This document shows positions 39,142 to 47,916 of a stretch of DNA of 64,000 bases, piece by piece. How positions within the stretch are numbered: position 1 is the stretch's first letter; each line of letters begins with the position of its first letter. The notes under the pieces were generated by a model. That model was given only the letters and a program-made list of their open reading frames with translations, ran no database searches and was not told where the DNA came from. The DNA is from Candidatus Gastranaerophilales bacterium (GTDB taxonomy: Bacteria; Cyanobacteriota; Vampirovibrionia; Gastranaerophilales; Gastranaerophilaceae). The stretch covers positions 8,977 to 72,976 of the forward strand of contig CAJULR010000026.1 in assembly GCA_910587375.1 (NCBI GenBank). The letters run 5' to 3'. The position numbers were made by a program, and so were the translations under genes.

Positions 39142-40371
39142 TTACTCATACCTCAATGCGTCAATCGGGTTTAATAATGACGCCTTGTATGCCGGGTAAT
39201 ACCCGAAAGCAACTCCGATGAGCCCTGAAAACCCAAGCGAGAGCACGATTGAAAACGTGCTTATATAAACTGTCATGGAGCCGAAAAATTCAATTAATTT
39301 TGCTCCAAAAACGCCTGCAATAAGGCCTATAACCCCGCCTATGATTGATAACAAAAGGCTTTCGATTAAAAATTGAATTCTAATATCGTTGGATTTTGCC
39401 CCAATTGCCATCCTGATACCGATTTCTTTTGTTCTTTCGGTTACAGAAACAAGCATGATGTTCATAATGCCAATTCCGCCCACAAGCAAGGACACGCTTG
39501 CAATTGATCCCAAAAGTAAAGACATTGTCTTAACTGCACTTTGCATAGTTTCCATCATCTGAGTCAAATTTCGCACCTGAAAATCATCGTCCTGCTTTTT
39601 GCCGATTTTGTGGCGAATCTTCAAAAGTTCTGTTATCTCTGCTTCTGCCGCATAGACGGACTCTGAATTTTTCGCCTTAATGTTTATCATCTTTATCGTG
39701 CCCGGAAATGTCGTCCCAAAAACTTTCTTCTGCCCTGTTGTAATTGGGATTATGACAAAATCGTCCTGGTCTTGGCCCATAGAGTTTTGCCCCTTGCTTT
39801 CTAATAGGCCAACCACCTTAAATGGCACCCCGCCTATTCTTATGGTTTTTCCTATGGGGTCAAGGTCGCCAAAAAGCTCGTTAGACACTGTGTTTCCAAT
39901 GATTGCCACTTTTGACATGTTTGAAATGTCTTCATCTGTCAGGTTTCTGCCAAGGTTTATGCTCCAATCCCTGATTTTCATATATTCTTTTGTGGTGCCT
40001 GCTATGCTTGTGGACCAGTTTTGGTTTCCGTATGTAATTTGCTTTGCTTCGCTTGAATAGGGCGCAACATACCCTACTGACGGGCAATTTTTCTTAATTG
40101 CATAGGCGTCTTTTAAGGTGAGGCTTGGCCTTGTTCCTTGCCCCATCCGAACTCCGCCCGATGTCACAGAAGCGCTTGACACCATTAAAAGATTACTTCC
40201 CATAGAGGCCATATCTTTTTGGATTTTGACGCTTGCCCCTTGTCCCACCGCTAGCATAATAATAACAGCGCTTACGCCGATTATTATCCCAAGGCTTGTT
40301 AAAATTGAGCGCATTTTGTTCACCTTTAAAGATAAAAGAGCCATTTTAAATGTGGATGAAAAGTCTATCAT
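39142..40371 (-). CDS. MacB-type ABC transporter permease
   Basis: A 409-residue FtsX/MacB-like permease: one N-terminal membrane helix (LTSLGIIIGVSAVIIMLAVG), a large periplasmic MacB-PCD domain with VAIIGNTVSNELFG and GKTIRIGGVPFKVVGLL, then three C-terminal helices including IGGIGIMNIMLVSVTERTKEIG. It uses ATP hydrolysis by its partner to extrude substrates through a TolC-type channel. Its start overlaps the ATPase gene stop by four bases (ATGA). In E. coli MacB is one fused protein; here ATPase and permease are separate. Confidence 0.93.
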   Translation of the reverse strand: MIDFSSTFKMALLSLKVNKMRSILTSLGIIIGVSAVIIMLAVGQGASVKIQKDMASMGSNLLMVSSASVTSGGVRMGQGTRPSLTLKDAYAIKKNCPSVGYVAPYSSEAKQITYGNQNWSTSIAGTTKEYMKIRDWSINLGRNLTDEDISNMSKVAIIGNTVSNELFGDLDPIGKTIRIGGVPFKVVGLLESKGQNSMGQDQDDFVIIPITTGQKKVFGTTFPGTIKMINIKAKNSESVYAAEAEITELLKIRHKIGKKQDDDFQVRNLTQMMETMQSAVKTMSLLLGSIASVSLLVGGIGIMNIMLVSVTERTKEIGIRMAIGAKSNDIRIQFLIESLLLSIIGGVIGLIAGVFGAKLIEFFGSMTVYISTFSIVLSLGFSGLIGVAFGYYPAYKASLLNPIDALRYE

Positions 40372-41096
40372 GCCCGGGCCTCCTTGCTTCTTAAGGTTCT
40401 TTCAGTGTTTAAGCTGTCATCTATAATGTTTCCGTCTTTAAACCTTACTGTGCGCTTACAATATTTTGCAATATCTTCTTCATGGGTCACAAGGACAATG
40501 GTTTTGCCCATTTTTTCATTCAAATTTACAAAAAAATCCATCACCTCATAGCTTGTTTTTGTGTCCAAATTTCCTGTGGGCTCGTCCGCTAAAATAACCG
40601 GCGCGTCATTTACAATAGCCCGCGCAATTGCAACCCTTTGCTGCTGGCCGCCTGAAAGCTGGTTTGGCATATTCTGTTCTTTGCCGGCAAGGCCCACAAT
40701 TTTTAAAGCTTCCATGGCGCGCTCCCGGCGCTCTTTTGGCGGAATTCCTTTATATATCATCGGAAGTTCAACGTTTTCAAGGGCTGATGTTCTTGAGATT
40801 AAATTAAATCCCTGAAAAACAAAGCCAAGCTTAGAGTTTCGAACTTCTGAAAGCTTATCAAGTCTTGTTCCCACGATGTTTTCGCCATCAAGATAATATT
40901 CGCCCGATGTTGGTTTATCAAGGCAGCCTATAATGTTCATAAATGTTGATTTTCCGGAACCCGAAGCGCCCATAATGGCAACAAATTCGCCTGTCTTAAT
41001 TTCTAAAGACACTCCCTTAAGGGCGTAGAATGTGCAATCTTCGCCTGCGCCCGTTGTATAAGTTTTTATAATGTTTTTAGCCTCTATTAATGCCAT
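40368..41096 (-). CDS. MacB/LolD-type ABC transporter ATPase
   Basis: A 242-residue ATPase: Walker A GASGSGKST at about 40-48, Q-loop VFQGFNL, signature LSGGQQQRVAIARA, Walker B VILADEPTGNLD and H-loop LVTHEED. The sequence type is the MacB/LolD/FtsE group. It energises the coupled permease. It follows the membrane-fusion protein gene by 22 bases. Confidence 0.95.
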   Translation of the reverse strand: MALIEAKNIIKTYTTGAGEDCTFYALKGVSLEIKTGEFVAIMGASGSGKSTFMNIIGCLDKPTSGEYYLDGENIVGTRLDKLSEVRNSKLGFVFQGFNLISRTSALENVELPMIYKGIPPKERRERAMEALKIVGLAGKEQNMPNQLSGGQQQRVAIARAIVNDAPVILADEPTGNLDTKTSYEVMDFFVNLNEKMGKTIVLVTHEEDIAKYCKRTVRFKDGNIIDDSLNTERTLRSKEARA

Positions 41097-41118
41097 TTTT
41101 AGTCCCTAAAACTAATCC

Positions 41119-42285
41119 TTAAAACATTCTTGGCGGCATTTTGCCCCTGTTTGCGCCTTTTTTCTCCCCTTTTTCTTCAAGGCTTGTGATGACTAAATCC
41201 CCGCTTTTTAAGCTTTTAGAGATAATTTCCGTGAAACTTTCATCGCTCACGCCCGTTTCAATTTCGATTCTTTGCGGTTTTCCGTCTGCTAAAAGCCAAA
41301 TTCCCTGTTTGTCATATTTTGGGCCCTTGCCGTCCGTGTTTGGGGTAAATTTCAACGCCGCATTTTGCGCGCATAAAATATCTTCTTTTTTAGATGTTAT
41401 TATGGAAACATTTGCCGTCATGCCGGGAATTAACTTTAAGTCATCGTTTTCAACATCAATAATCACGCTGTATGTAACCACGTTTGAAACCGTTGTTGGC
41501 GAAATCCTCACCTGGCTTACTTTTCCTGTGAAAGTTTCGTCAGGATACCCATCCAGCGTATATTCCACCTCTTGCTCCTTTTTAACTTTTCCGATGTCTG
41601 CCTCTGAAACACTTGCTTCAATTTGCATTTGGGTTAAATCCTGAGCCACGGAAAAAAGTTCGGGCGTCTGAAAGCTTGCGGCCACTGTCTGCCCGACATC
41701 TACCGCACGTGAAACCACCACCCCGTCAACAGGAGAGGTTATTTTTGTATACCGAAGGTTTGATTCTGCGGTCGAATAGCTTGCAAGAGCTTGGTTTATC
41801 TGGGCTTGCGCGGCGCGAATTTGTGCAACGTCTGCTGAATATGTGCTTTCTGCTAAATCAAGTTCGCTTTTTGCCACAAAGCCTTTCTTATAAAGGTTTC
41901 GATATCTTGTTAAAGTTAATTTATCGTTTGCGGCCGTTGCCTGAATTTTGGCCAAATTGGCTCTTGCGTTGTCTATTGTGGCCTTTGCCTGGTTTACCTG
42001 TGCTTCAAAAAGGGAAGTGTCAATTTCCGCTAAAAGCTGCCCCTTTTTCACTTCTGAATTGTAATCTACATAAATTGCACTTATCTGTCCTGAAACCTGT
42101 GAACCAATACTTACCGTCTGCACGGGGTTTATCGTGCCGGAGGCCTCTACAATCTGTGTTATAGTCCTTTTTTCCAAAGGTTTTGTAACATAGTGCGCCT
42201 TTTGCCCCTTTCCTTTGAAGATAAACACCCCAAAGGCAAGTGCTGCAAGGCATATAAGTATTATTACAATTATTTTTTTATTCAT
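41119..42285 (-). CDS. MacA-like periplasmic membrane-fusion protein
   Basis: A 388-residue adaptor. An N-terminal membrane anchor (KIIVIILICLAALAFGVFIF) is followed by a barrel-lipoyl part with GTINPVQTVSIGSQVSGQI, a long coiled-coil hairpin (about 90-190) and a second lipoyl half with YTKITSPVDGVVVSRAVD. It bridges the permease and the TolC-like protein in the periplasm. The C-terminal tail is Gly/Lys rich. It is ten bases after the TolC-type gene stop, in one operon. Confidence 0.93.
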   Translation of the reverse strand: MNKKIIVIILICLAALAFGVFIFKGKGQKAHYVTKPLEKRTITQIVEASGTINPVQTVSIGSQVSGQISAIYVDYNSEVKKGQLLAEIDTSLFEAQVNQAKATIDNARANLAKIQATAANDKLTLTRYRNLYKKGFVAKSELDLAESTYSADVAQIRAAQAQINQALASYSTAESNLRYTKITSPVDGVVVSRAVDVGQTVAASFQTPELFSVAQDLTQMQIEASVSEADIGKVKKEQEVEYTLDGYPDETFTGKVSQVRISPTTVSNVVTYSVIIDVENDDLKLIPGMTANVSIITSKKEDILCAQNAALKFTPNTDGKGPKYDKQGIWLLADGKPQRIEIETGVSDESFTEIISKSLKSGDLVITSLEEKGEKKGANRGKMPPRMF

Positions 42286-42295
42286 TTTATCTTCC

Positions 42296-43876
42296 TTAAC
42301 TTTTGGTTTTAGTTTTAGATTTAGCTTTGGCCCCGCCTGCGGGCGAATTTACGGACTCATTTTTGTGTCCGTCTGTTTGCTCGTCCATAGAGCCTTCTGT
42401 GCCGATTTGGCCCTCTTTTCCCATTGCAACTTCAAGTTTTGCCTTTGCAATGTTATAGTTATAAATCGTTTGAACATATTCTTGCTGTGCGTTTAAATAT
42501 TGGCTTCTTGCGTCCTGCAATTCAATAAAATTCGACAAACCAACGCCATATCTGCCATCTGCAAGTTCTAAATTTTCCTGTGCCTGGCGCACCCTGTTTT
42601 TATAAAGCGGTATCTGCTTTTGAAGCTGTACCATATTTATAAACGCGTCCTGTACTTCAAAATATATGTTTTTTTCGATTAAATTTATATTTTCTTTTGC
42701 AATTTCAAGCTGGGTCTTTGCTTCATCTGCCTTATATTTTGTTTTCATAGGGTTTAGCGAAGCTATATCTATCGTTGCGCCATAATTAAAGCTGCTTGTT
42801 GTTGGTGCGCTTGAATCTCTCCAGGTGTATCCTGCGCTTGCGCTTAAATTTGGCAGATATTCGCGCTTTGCATATTTTAGGGCCTCTGTCATAGCGTCTT
42901 TTGTTGCAATGTATGATTTAAAATCCGGCCGATTGTCTTTGGCATAATCCAGTGCCTCTTCAAAGCTTAACGCGAGCGGCTCAAAGGTGTAATCCTTTAA
43001 TATGTCGCTTTTTTCAACCTTTGAAGTTAAAACAGGTGTGCTTGTATAATTCAAAGGCTCCACATTTTCTGTGTTAATTTCATCTTCAAGTTTTTTATAA
43101 TTTCCAATGTTTAAAAACTTAACATCGGCCCAATTTTCTTTTAAATTAAAGGTTTCCGTGTTTTTAATGGAATAATTTGGCGCATAAGCCACATACATCG
43201 CATTATTTAGCTTTACAAGAGTGTTTTCATAGTCCGTTTCTGCGCCTATAAGTTCAATTTTTGAATTGCTTAAGTTTACTTCGGCGTTTACAAAGTCAAT
43301 CCTTGATTTTATTCCTTCTTCAAAATATGCCTTAATTTGCGCGTATTGTCTTTTGTTTATCTCTAAATTTGATTTTGCAATATCCACCTTTGCGCGTGCC
43401 GCCAAAACCCCGTAATATGCGTTTTTTACGTTATACGTTGTCTGCAAAGTTGTGTTTGTAAGGTCAAATTCGGAGGCAATTTTATTAAACTTTTGTGTTT
43501 TTATGTTCGCATTTGTCTTTCCGAAGTTGAAAATCAACTGTTTCAGGCTGACCCCTGCGCTGTAATAGTAATCATTTCCGCCATAACTATGGCCAACATC
43601 AATTGAATTTCCCGTATATCCGCCGGAAGCATTCAGGCTTGGAAAAAAATCCGATTTTGCCTGTCCTACCCTGCTTTCAATTAACTTTACGTTGTTTTTT
43701 GAAATTTGAATATTTGGGTTGTTTTTAAGTGCAATTTCAATACATTCTTCCAAAGACAAAATATCGCCTTCTTTAATTTCTTCAATTGCACAAACAGGCT
43801 GTGCCAAAAGGCCTGCCATAAGCGCCAAAATAAGCAAGGACAAAAATATTAAAGATATTCTCTTTATTTTAAACAC
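42296..43876 (-). CDS. TolC-family outer membrane efflux protein
   Basis: A 526-residue protein with a signal peptide (IFLSLLILALMAGLLAQPVCA) and two repeats of the OEP domain: LEECIEIALKNNPNIQISKN and LSFEEALDYAKDNRPDFKSY, each followed by helical hairpins and beta strands. GVSLKQLIFNFG is the beta-barrel turn region. The last 45 residues are low complexity with KAKSKTKTKS. It forms the outer membrane duct for the MacA-MacB pump encoded just downstream. It is the first gene of the operon. Confidence 0.93.
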   Translation of the reverse strand: MFKIKRISLIFLSLLILALMAGLLAQPVCAIEEIKEGDILSLEECIEIALKNNPNIQISKNNVKLIESRVGQAKSDFFPSLNASGGYTGNSIDVGHSYGGNDYYYSAGVSLKQLIFNFGKTNANIKTQKFNKIASEFDLTNTTLQTTYNVKNAYYGVLAARAKVDIAKSNLEINKRQYAQIKAYFEEGIKSRIDFVNAEVNLSNSKIELIGAETDYENTLVKLNNAMYVAYAPNYSIKNTETFNLKENWADVKFLNIGNYKKLEDEINTENVEPLNYTSTPVLTSKVEKSDILKDYTFEPLALSFEEALDYAKDNRPDFKSYIATKDAMTEALKYAKREYLPNLSASAGYTWRDSSAPTTSSFNYGATIDIASLNPMKTKYKADEAKTQLEIAKENINLIEKNIYFEVQDAFINMVQLQKQIPLYKNRVRQAQENLELADGRYGVGLSNFIELQDARSQYLNAQQEYVQTIYNYNIAKAKLEVAMGKEGQIGTEGSMDEQTDGHKNESVNSPAGGAKAKSKTKTKS

Positions 43877-44044
43877 CGTTTTATGGGCTCTCCCTTATTA
43901 GTCTTAAACTTTATATTATTTATAACGATTTGAAATTAAATTTGTTCAAATTCTACCCTAAAGTTTTATTAATAATATATTACCTCAAAGGTTTAATACG
44001 GGCTAATGTTTTCACAAAAGTAAAAATTCTGTTGTTTGCAAATT

Positions 44045-44130
44045 TTGTCTGTGGTATAAAAATTTAAAAATAAGGAAATAAGGTGAAAATCCTTAGCTGG
44101 GCCGCAGCCGTAAAGCCGGAATACTTCAAT
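44045..44130 (+). promoter_or_regulatory. Cobalamin-riboswitch-like leader
   Basis: The core of the cobalamin riboswitch is recognisable: GGTGAAAATCCTT at about 44082-44094 with AAGG/CCTT stem, then AGCTGGGCCGCAGCCGTAA at about 44095-44113 corresponding to the consensus GCTG-CGCAACTGTAA, then GCCGGAATAC matching the variable B12-box flank. GTGGT upstream and AGGAA at about 44073 fit the 5' half. An inverted repeat TAACCT/AGGTTA at about 44132-44165 could be the expression switch. It lies on the same strand as, and upstream of, two genes of unknown function. The remainder of the 390-base gap before the first gene holds nothing else I can support. Confidence 0.68.
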
Positions 44131-44267
44131 TTAACCTTTTTTGAGCGGAATTCTTCAACAGGTTAGAATAAAAAGTTTTATTGTCTGCGCCCAAAACTTC
44201 CTTTAAAACGCGTGAAAAACACAATTTTAAAGTTAAGAGAGAAAAAGGAAGGCACGCAGATTTTTTA

Positions 44268-45017
44268 ATGGCAACAGTTTCTCCAATAGCTCCAAACACT
44301 GTTAAAAATTGCCCGCATGGGCTTCCTTTTGGCGCCTGCCCAACTTGCAGCGGCATGGGCGGCGGGGGCGGCAGTGTGAAAAAAGCGCAGCCTCCAAAAA
44401 ACGAGATGTCTTATGGGGAATGTTATGCAATTTGGATGAGAATGAAAGCGGCGGACAGGCAAAAGCTTGAGGCTGAACAAAATCTTCAAAGGCAGGCGGA
44501 ATTTCTTCAAAAATCTAAAGAAATGTTAAACCAAATGTCAGAGAAGCTTTTATCTGCTTTAAATAAAATCCAAAACATTCTCCCCGCCCCCATGGACAAG
44601 CTTTTTGGTGCTGTTGCAAACAATATTCTAAAGCCTCTTTTAAATATAATTCAAAATTTCCCGAATTTTGTAAACAATATTTCAAAATTTGTTCAAAATA
44701 TTCAAAGGGAAGTCTACATTGTTGCAGAAAAGCTTGCAAGCGTTTTTGGGGAAATTAAGAATTTCATTCAAAAACAGGTTTCTGAAACCTTTAAAAAATT
44801 CACTAAAAAAGTTTATAAAATTCTAAATATTTTTGGCCTTCGCGAAGAAGAAGATTTTGAAGAAGATGAAAAAGTGAGTGCTGAAATCGCTGCATTCAAG
44901 GCAAAAGATGTTGTTTCCATTAAAGAATTTTTAATAAGTTTGATAAGAGTAGAAAAGTCAATAAAAACAGAAAGAAAACCGAAAAATGACCCTGATTCAA
45001 AGCCAAATACACAGTAA
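44268..45017 (+). CDS. Hypothetical helical protein with a cysteine knuckle
   Basis: A 249-residue protein with no recognised family. Near the N-terminus are cysteines in CPHGLPFGACPTC (residues 15-27) followed by a GGGGG stretch; this may bind zinc. Residues about 60-200 are amphipathic helices with F/N/K-rich repeats such as NIIQNFPNFVNNISKFVQN, and the C-terminus is charged. There is no signal peptide. The start at 44268 fits the pattern of the protein best, although the purine-rich GGAAGG is rather far upstream; a TTG start at 44181 is an alternative. It follows the riboswitch-like leader and overlaps the next gene by 32 bases. Confidence 0.65.
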   Translation: MATVSPIAPNTVKNCPHGLPFGACPTCSGMGGGGGSVKKAQPPKNEMSYGECYAIWMRMKAADRQKLEAEQNLQRQAEFLQKSKEMLNQMSEKLLSALNKIQNILPAPMDKLFGAVANNILKPLLNIIQNFPNFVNNISKFVQNIQREVYIVAEKLASVFGEIKNFIQKQVSETFKKFTKKVYKILNIFGLREEEDFEEDEKVSAEIAAFKAKDVVSIKEFLISLIRVEKSIKTERKPKNDPDSKPNTQ

Positions 45018-46722
45018 TTATAATAACAATGCATATTTTAACCTAAAATCGCAAGAGCTTGCCCGCCAGCACAGAAATAAAACTGCCTCCCAGAAAAACC
45101 AGGTGAATAAAACACTCGAGGGGGTTGTTGTAAATAATTTTATAAAAGATGAAACCCAAGGGGCGCAAAGTCAGCCCCAAAGCTCAATTCAACCTTCTGC
45201 CCAAAGCTCTGTTCAAGGCAGCGCGCTTAATATGGATGATATTTGTAACACCTTAATTATTCCAACAGAAGGTGTTTTGCCGCAAAAATCAGAAAGCATA
45301 CCAAAAGGCGCAAAAGAAGGTCAAAAGTCTTCTCTTTTATTGTCCGCCCTTCCTCTTGCCGCAACGGCGCTTGCCCTTGTCGGGGGCGGCTTAGGGCTTA
45401 CGAAAGTTTTTCAAAAATCCGCCGCTTCTTTAAATGATAAAAATATTCTGAAGGCAGAAAGGCTGCCTGTTTTAGCTATGAATATGAACATAAAGCAAGA
45501 GCCTGAATTTGCGGCATATATGGCCCTTAGAAACCCAAATAAAAAAACGATTTTTGCAATGATTGGTGTTTTTGTGATGAGCGGCCTCACTCTTATTGGA
45601 AAAGGCTTTGTGGATGGGGTTAAGGATGTCTGGGTGAAGAAAAAAGAGGCACAAGCCAATAAAGACCTGCAAGAAAGCCTGATTGAAATTGAAACAAAAT
45701 CTTTCAGGGGAAAGCTTGATGTGGTGCGCGATGAGCTTTCAAGCAAGGCAAAATATTTTAACGATGTCCTTAGTTCAAGGCAAAAGCATACGTCAAGAGC
45801 CCCAATGGGCAGCGCAACTATGCATGCCGGTGTGCCTCATAACCCCCAAATGACTCCTTTCTTAAGGTTTTTCGGGTTTAAGGGCGGCCCCGGTTCTTTT
45901 GGGGCTGGTTTTGCTAACAGTAATGAAAAAGAAGAAAAATCCGATATTAAAAATTCCCCTTTTGCGCTTGCTGCCTTAACTTTAGGTACTTTGGCACTCG
46001 GTATTTTTATGGGAAGAAAAATGTTTAAAAATTTTGTTGCGGCGGATAATGAGATAAGAAAATTTGTTCAAAGCGGCACAAATGAAATTGAAGCACAAAT
46101 AAGCACCCTTACAGAAAAGCTGAAAGGCGCTCAAAACAAGGAAGATGGCGGCGCTGAGCTAAAAAGGCTAAAGGAACTTTTGCAAATTAAGCGTGCAGAT
46201 TCATTCGAAGTTCAAAACACCCTAAAAACCGTGCCATTTTTGAATGAAGATGATATTAACCAAAGCACTTTAGAGATTATGACGGGGATAAAATCAATTT
46301 ATGGGGACGCGCCCGAAACTTTGGGCGGTAAAATTGGCCAAATTCAGTACTATTGCTATTTGGATGAAAACAGGGGACATCTTTACAATTGGATTATGAA
46401 CCCTGAAAATCCTTTTGCGGCCTATCTTTTCCTTGCTTTTACAACAATAAGCGCTGCGGGGTATTCAATTAAAAAGGCAATAGAAGGCGTAAAAGAGGCC
46501 GCTGTTATTAAGGAAAACACAAACACAGAGCGTGAATTGCAGGAAAAGCTTATTGATGTTGAAATAAGAAATTTTAAATCCAAAAAACAAAGCGCAATTG
46601 AGCCCCTGATGGCGGAATTTAATGCAAAAGCCGCGTCAAATGCTTCAAATGAGGAATTAAAAATAATGGCCGATAATATTTTGCTTGAAATTAAAAACGG
46701 GCCGCCTTTTGTGTATGCGTAA
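44986..46722 (+). CDS. Hypothetical membrane protein with an internal duplication, 578 aa
   Basis: No family is recognised. The first 95 residues are Q/S/N-rich. Membrane helices lie at about 99-120, 185-205, 322-340 and 478-497. A segment after the second helix (GVKDVWVKKKEAQANKDLQE, then SLIEIETKSFRGK) is repeated after the fourth (GVKEAAVIKENTNTERELQE, then KLIDVEIRNFKSK), so the protein contains two related membrane-plus-coil units. The start overlaps the previous gene by 32 bases in another frame. It is probably controlled by the riboswitch-like leader. Function is unknown. Confidence 0.7.
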   Translation: MTLIQSQIHSNYNNNAYFNLKSQELARQHRNKTASQKNQVNKTLEGVVVNNFIKDETQGAQSQPQSSIQPSAQSSVQGSALNMDDICNTLIIPTEGVLPQKSESIPKGAKEGQKSSLLLSALPLAATALALVGGGLGLTKVFQKSAASLNDKNILKAERLPVLAMNMNIKQEPEFAAYMALRNPNKKTIFAMIGVFVMSGLTLIGKGFVDGVKDVWVKKKEAQANKDLQESLIEIETKSFRGKLDVVRDELSSKAKYFNDVLSSRQKHTSRAPMGSATMHAGVPHNPQMTPFLRFFGFKGGPGSFGAGFANSNEKEEKSDIKNSPFALAALTLGTLALGIFMGRKMFKNFVAADNEIRKFVQSGTNEIEAQISTLTEKLKGAQNKEDGGAELKRLKELLQIKRADSFEVQNTLKTVPFLNEDDINQSTLEIMTGIKSIYGDAPETLGGKIGQIQYYCYLDENRGHLYNWIMNPENPFAAYLFLAFTTISAAGYSIKKAIEGVKEAAVIKENTNTERELQEKLIDVEIRNFKSKKQSAIEPLMAEFNAKAASNASNEELKIMADNILLEIKNGPPFVYA

Positions 46723-46794
46723 AGGTATATGTATGTGAAAACCTCTCTAAATAGGCGTTTGTGGCCTGTTGTCAATAAAAAAGAAAGTTAAACA

Positions 46795-47286
46795 ATGCCA
46801 GTTAATTTTAACCCGCAAATAGCAGTAAATATAAGGACTTTGGGCTCCGGCGTCAAAAGGGCGGATGAGAGCAGGAATTACTGTGTTTATAATTTAAACC
46901 GCGTGGAAACCCTTGCAAGAAAAGGAAAAGAGGTGCTTCCATATTTGGCTGAATATCTTGAAACCTCAACCGATGAAAACGGCATTTTGGAGGCACTTTC
47001 TGTTGTGGATAAAATGGCAGATTACCGTGTGGACGGGCTTTATGCTATATATCCTGCACTTTCAAAGTTTAACGATACAAATTCGCCCGATATTCAGGTA
47101 ATGCTATCGGGGATTTACCGTAAAATCCTTGTGCCAGACGCGTTTGGGCCTTTGTGTAAAATGCTGCACAAACAAATAAATCACCCAAATTCAAAATATT
47201 TTGACCCCACAGAAGAAACGGGTGGCGCAATTCTTGAATACCTGCGGGCTTATGGGGCGCAAAACCTTTACCCAAGAGCATTTTAG
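46795..47286 (+). CDS. Hypothetical small helical-repeat-like protein, 163 aa
   Basis: A soluble protein of helices arranged like two or three HEAT-type units (TLARKGKEVLPYLAEYLE, NGILEALSVVDKMADYRVD, DAFGPLCKMLHKQIN). The N-terminus MPVNFNPQIAVNIRTLGSG has no signal peptide. A purine-rich AAAAAAGAAAG precedes the ATG. It lies 72 bases after the duplicated membrane protein, on the same strand, and may belong to the same transcript. No family can be named with confidence. Confidence 0.65.
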   Translation: MPVNFNPQIAVNIRTLGSGVKRADESRNYCVYNLNRVETLARKGKEVLPYLAEYLETSTDENGILEALSVVDKMADYRVDGLYAIYPALSKFNDTNSPDIQVMLSGIYRKILVPDAFGPLCKMLHKQINHPNSKYFDPTEETGGAILEYLRAYGAQNLYPRAF

Positions 47287-47439
47287 CGTCCCCATCGCTG
47301 CTTTTAAAAATATTTTGCAATTTCTGTACGGCATTCAAACCCCCTCCTTGTTTTGCTGCTGTTTTTTATAAAAACTGCTTGTTTTATCTCTTTTTTTAAA
47401 CTATTATTTTGTTGTACTGAATTAATTATTGGATTTTTT

Positions 47440-47793
47440 ATGAAAAAAGATATCTTAAAAATGCGCGAAGCGTTTACTATGATTGAAATTATGATGGCCC
47501 TTGTGGTTGTATCTATTATGCTTGCTGTCTTAGCGCCTGTTATAATCTCGACAAAGCCAAGCGAGGCCGCTAATATACAGGTTACAAATTCTGATAACAC
47601 CCCTGTGGGCGTGATTGTGGCCTGGTTTGGAACGAATTATCCAAAAGGCTGGGTGCCTGTAAGCGGCCAGTATATTGACCCAACGCAGTATCCAGAGCTT
47701 AAAAATGCTCTCCAGAGGGACGCTTTGCCGGATTTAAATGCTGGTGCTGATCCTGAAAATTCAACAGTGTGGATAATTAAAGCTGAAAAATAG
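47440..47793 (+). CDS. Type IV pilin-like protein fused to a phage tail-collar domain
   Basis: A 117-residue protein. Residues 1-35 are a prepilin-type leader: MKKDILKMREA, then FTMIEIMMALVVVSIML, with the conserved Glu at mature position 5. The residue before the cleavage site is Ala instead of the usual Gly. Residues about 55-100 match the phage tail-collar pattern: PVGVIVAWFGTNYPKGW, then SGQYIDPTQYPELKNAL and LPDL, and the chain ends WIIKAEK, like the last strand of collar proteins. The predicted product is a membrane- or pilus-anchored protein displaying a collar-like tip. Start chosen at 47440 since it gives a standard prepilin leader. No phage or pilus gene adjoins it. Confidence 0.85.
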   Translation: MKKDILKMREAFTMIEIMMALVVVSIMLAVLAPVIISTKPSEAANIQVTNSDNTPVGVIVAWFGTNYPKGWVPVSGQYIDPTQYPELKNALQRDALPDLNAGADPENSTVWIIKAEK

Positions 47794-47916
47794 CCCGTAG
47801 TCTGCATTTACAGGCTAATGCAATGTTGAAATCCGCCATAGCGCTAAAATGTTGAAGCGTTTTAATAATAATGCTAAAACATAGGCCCCGTGATTTTATA
47901 AACGCAAAAAGCAAGG

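Noticed and set aside
47304..47600. Minus-strand frame opposite the pilin-collar gene
   Set aside because: Antisense to a gene with clear domain motifs; no ribosome binding site.
47440..47793. Reading the collar-domain protein as part of a prophage
   Set aside because: No tail, capsid, integrase or lysis genes are near it, and the N-terminus is a prepilin leader rather than a tail-fibre start.
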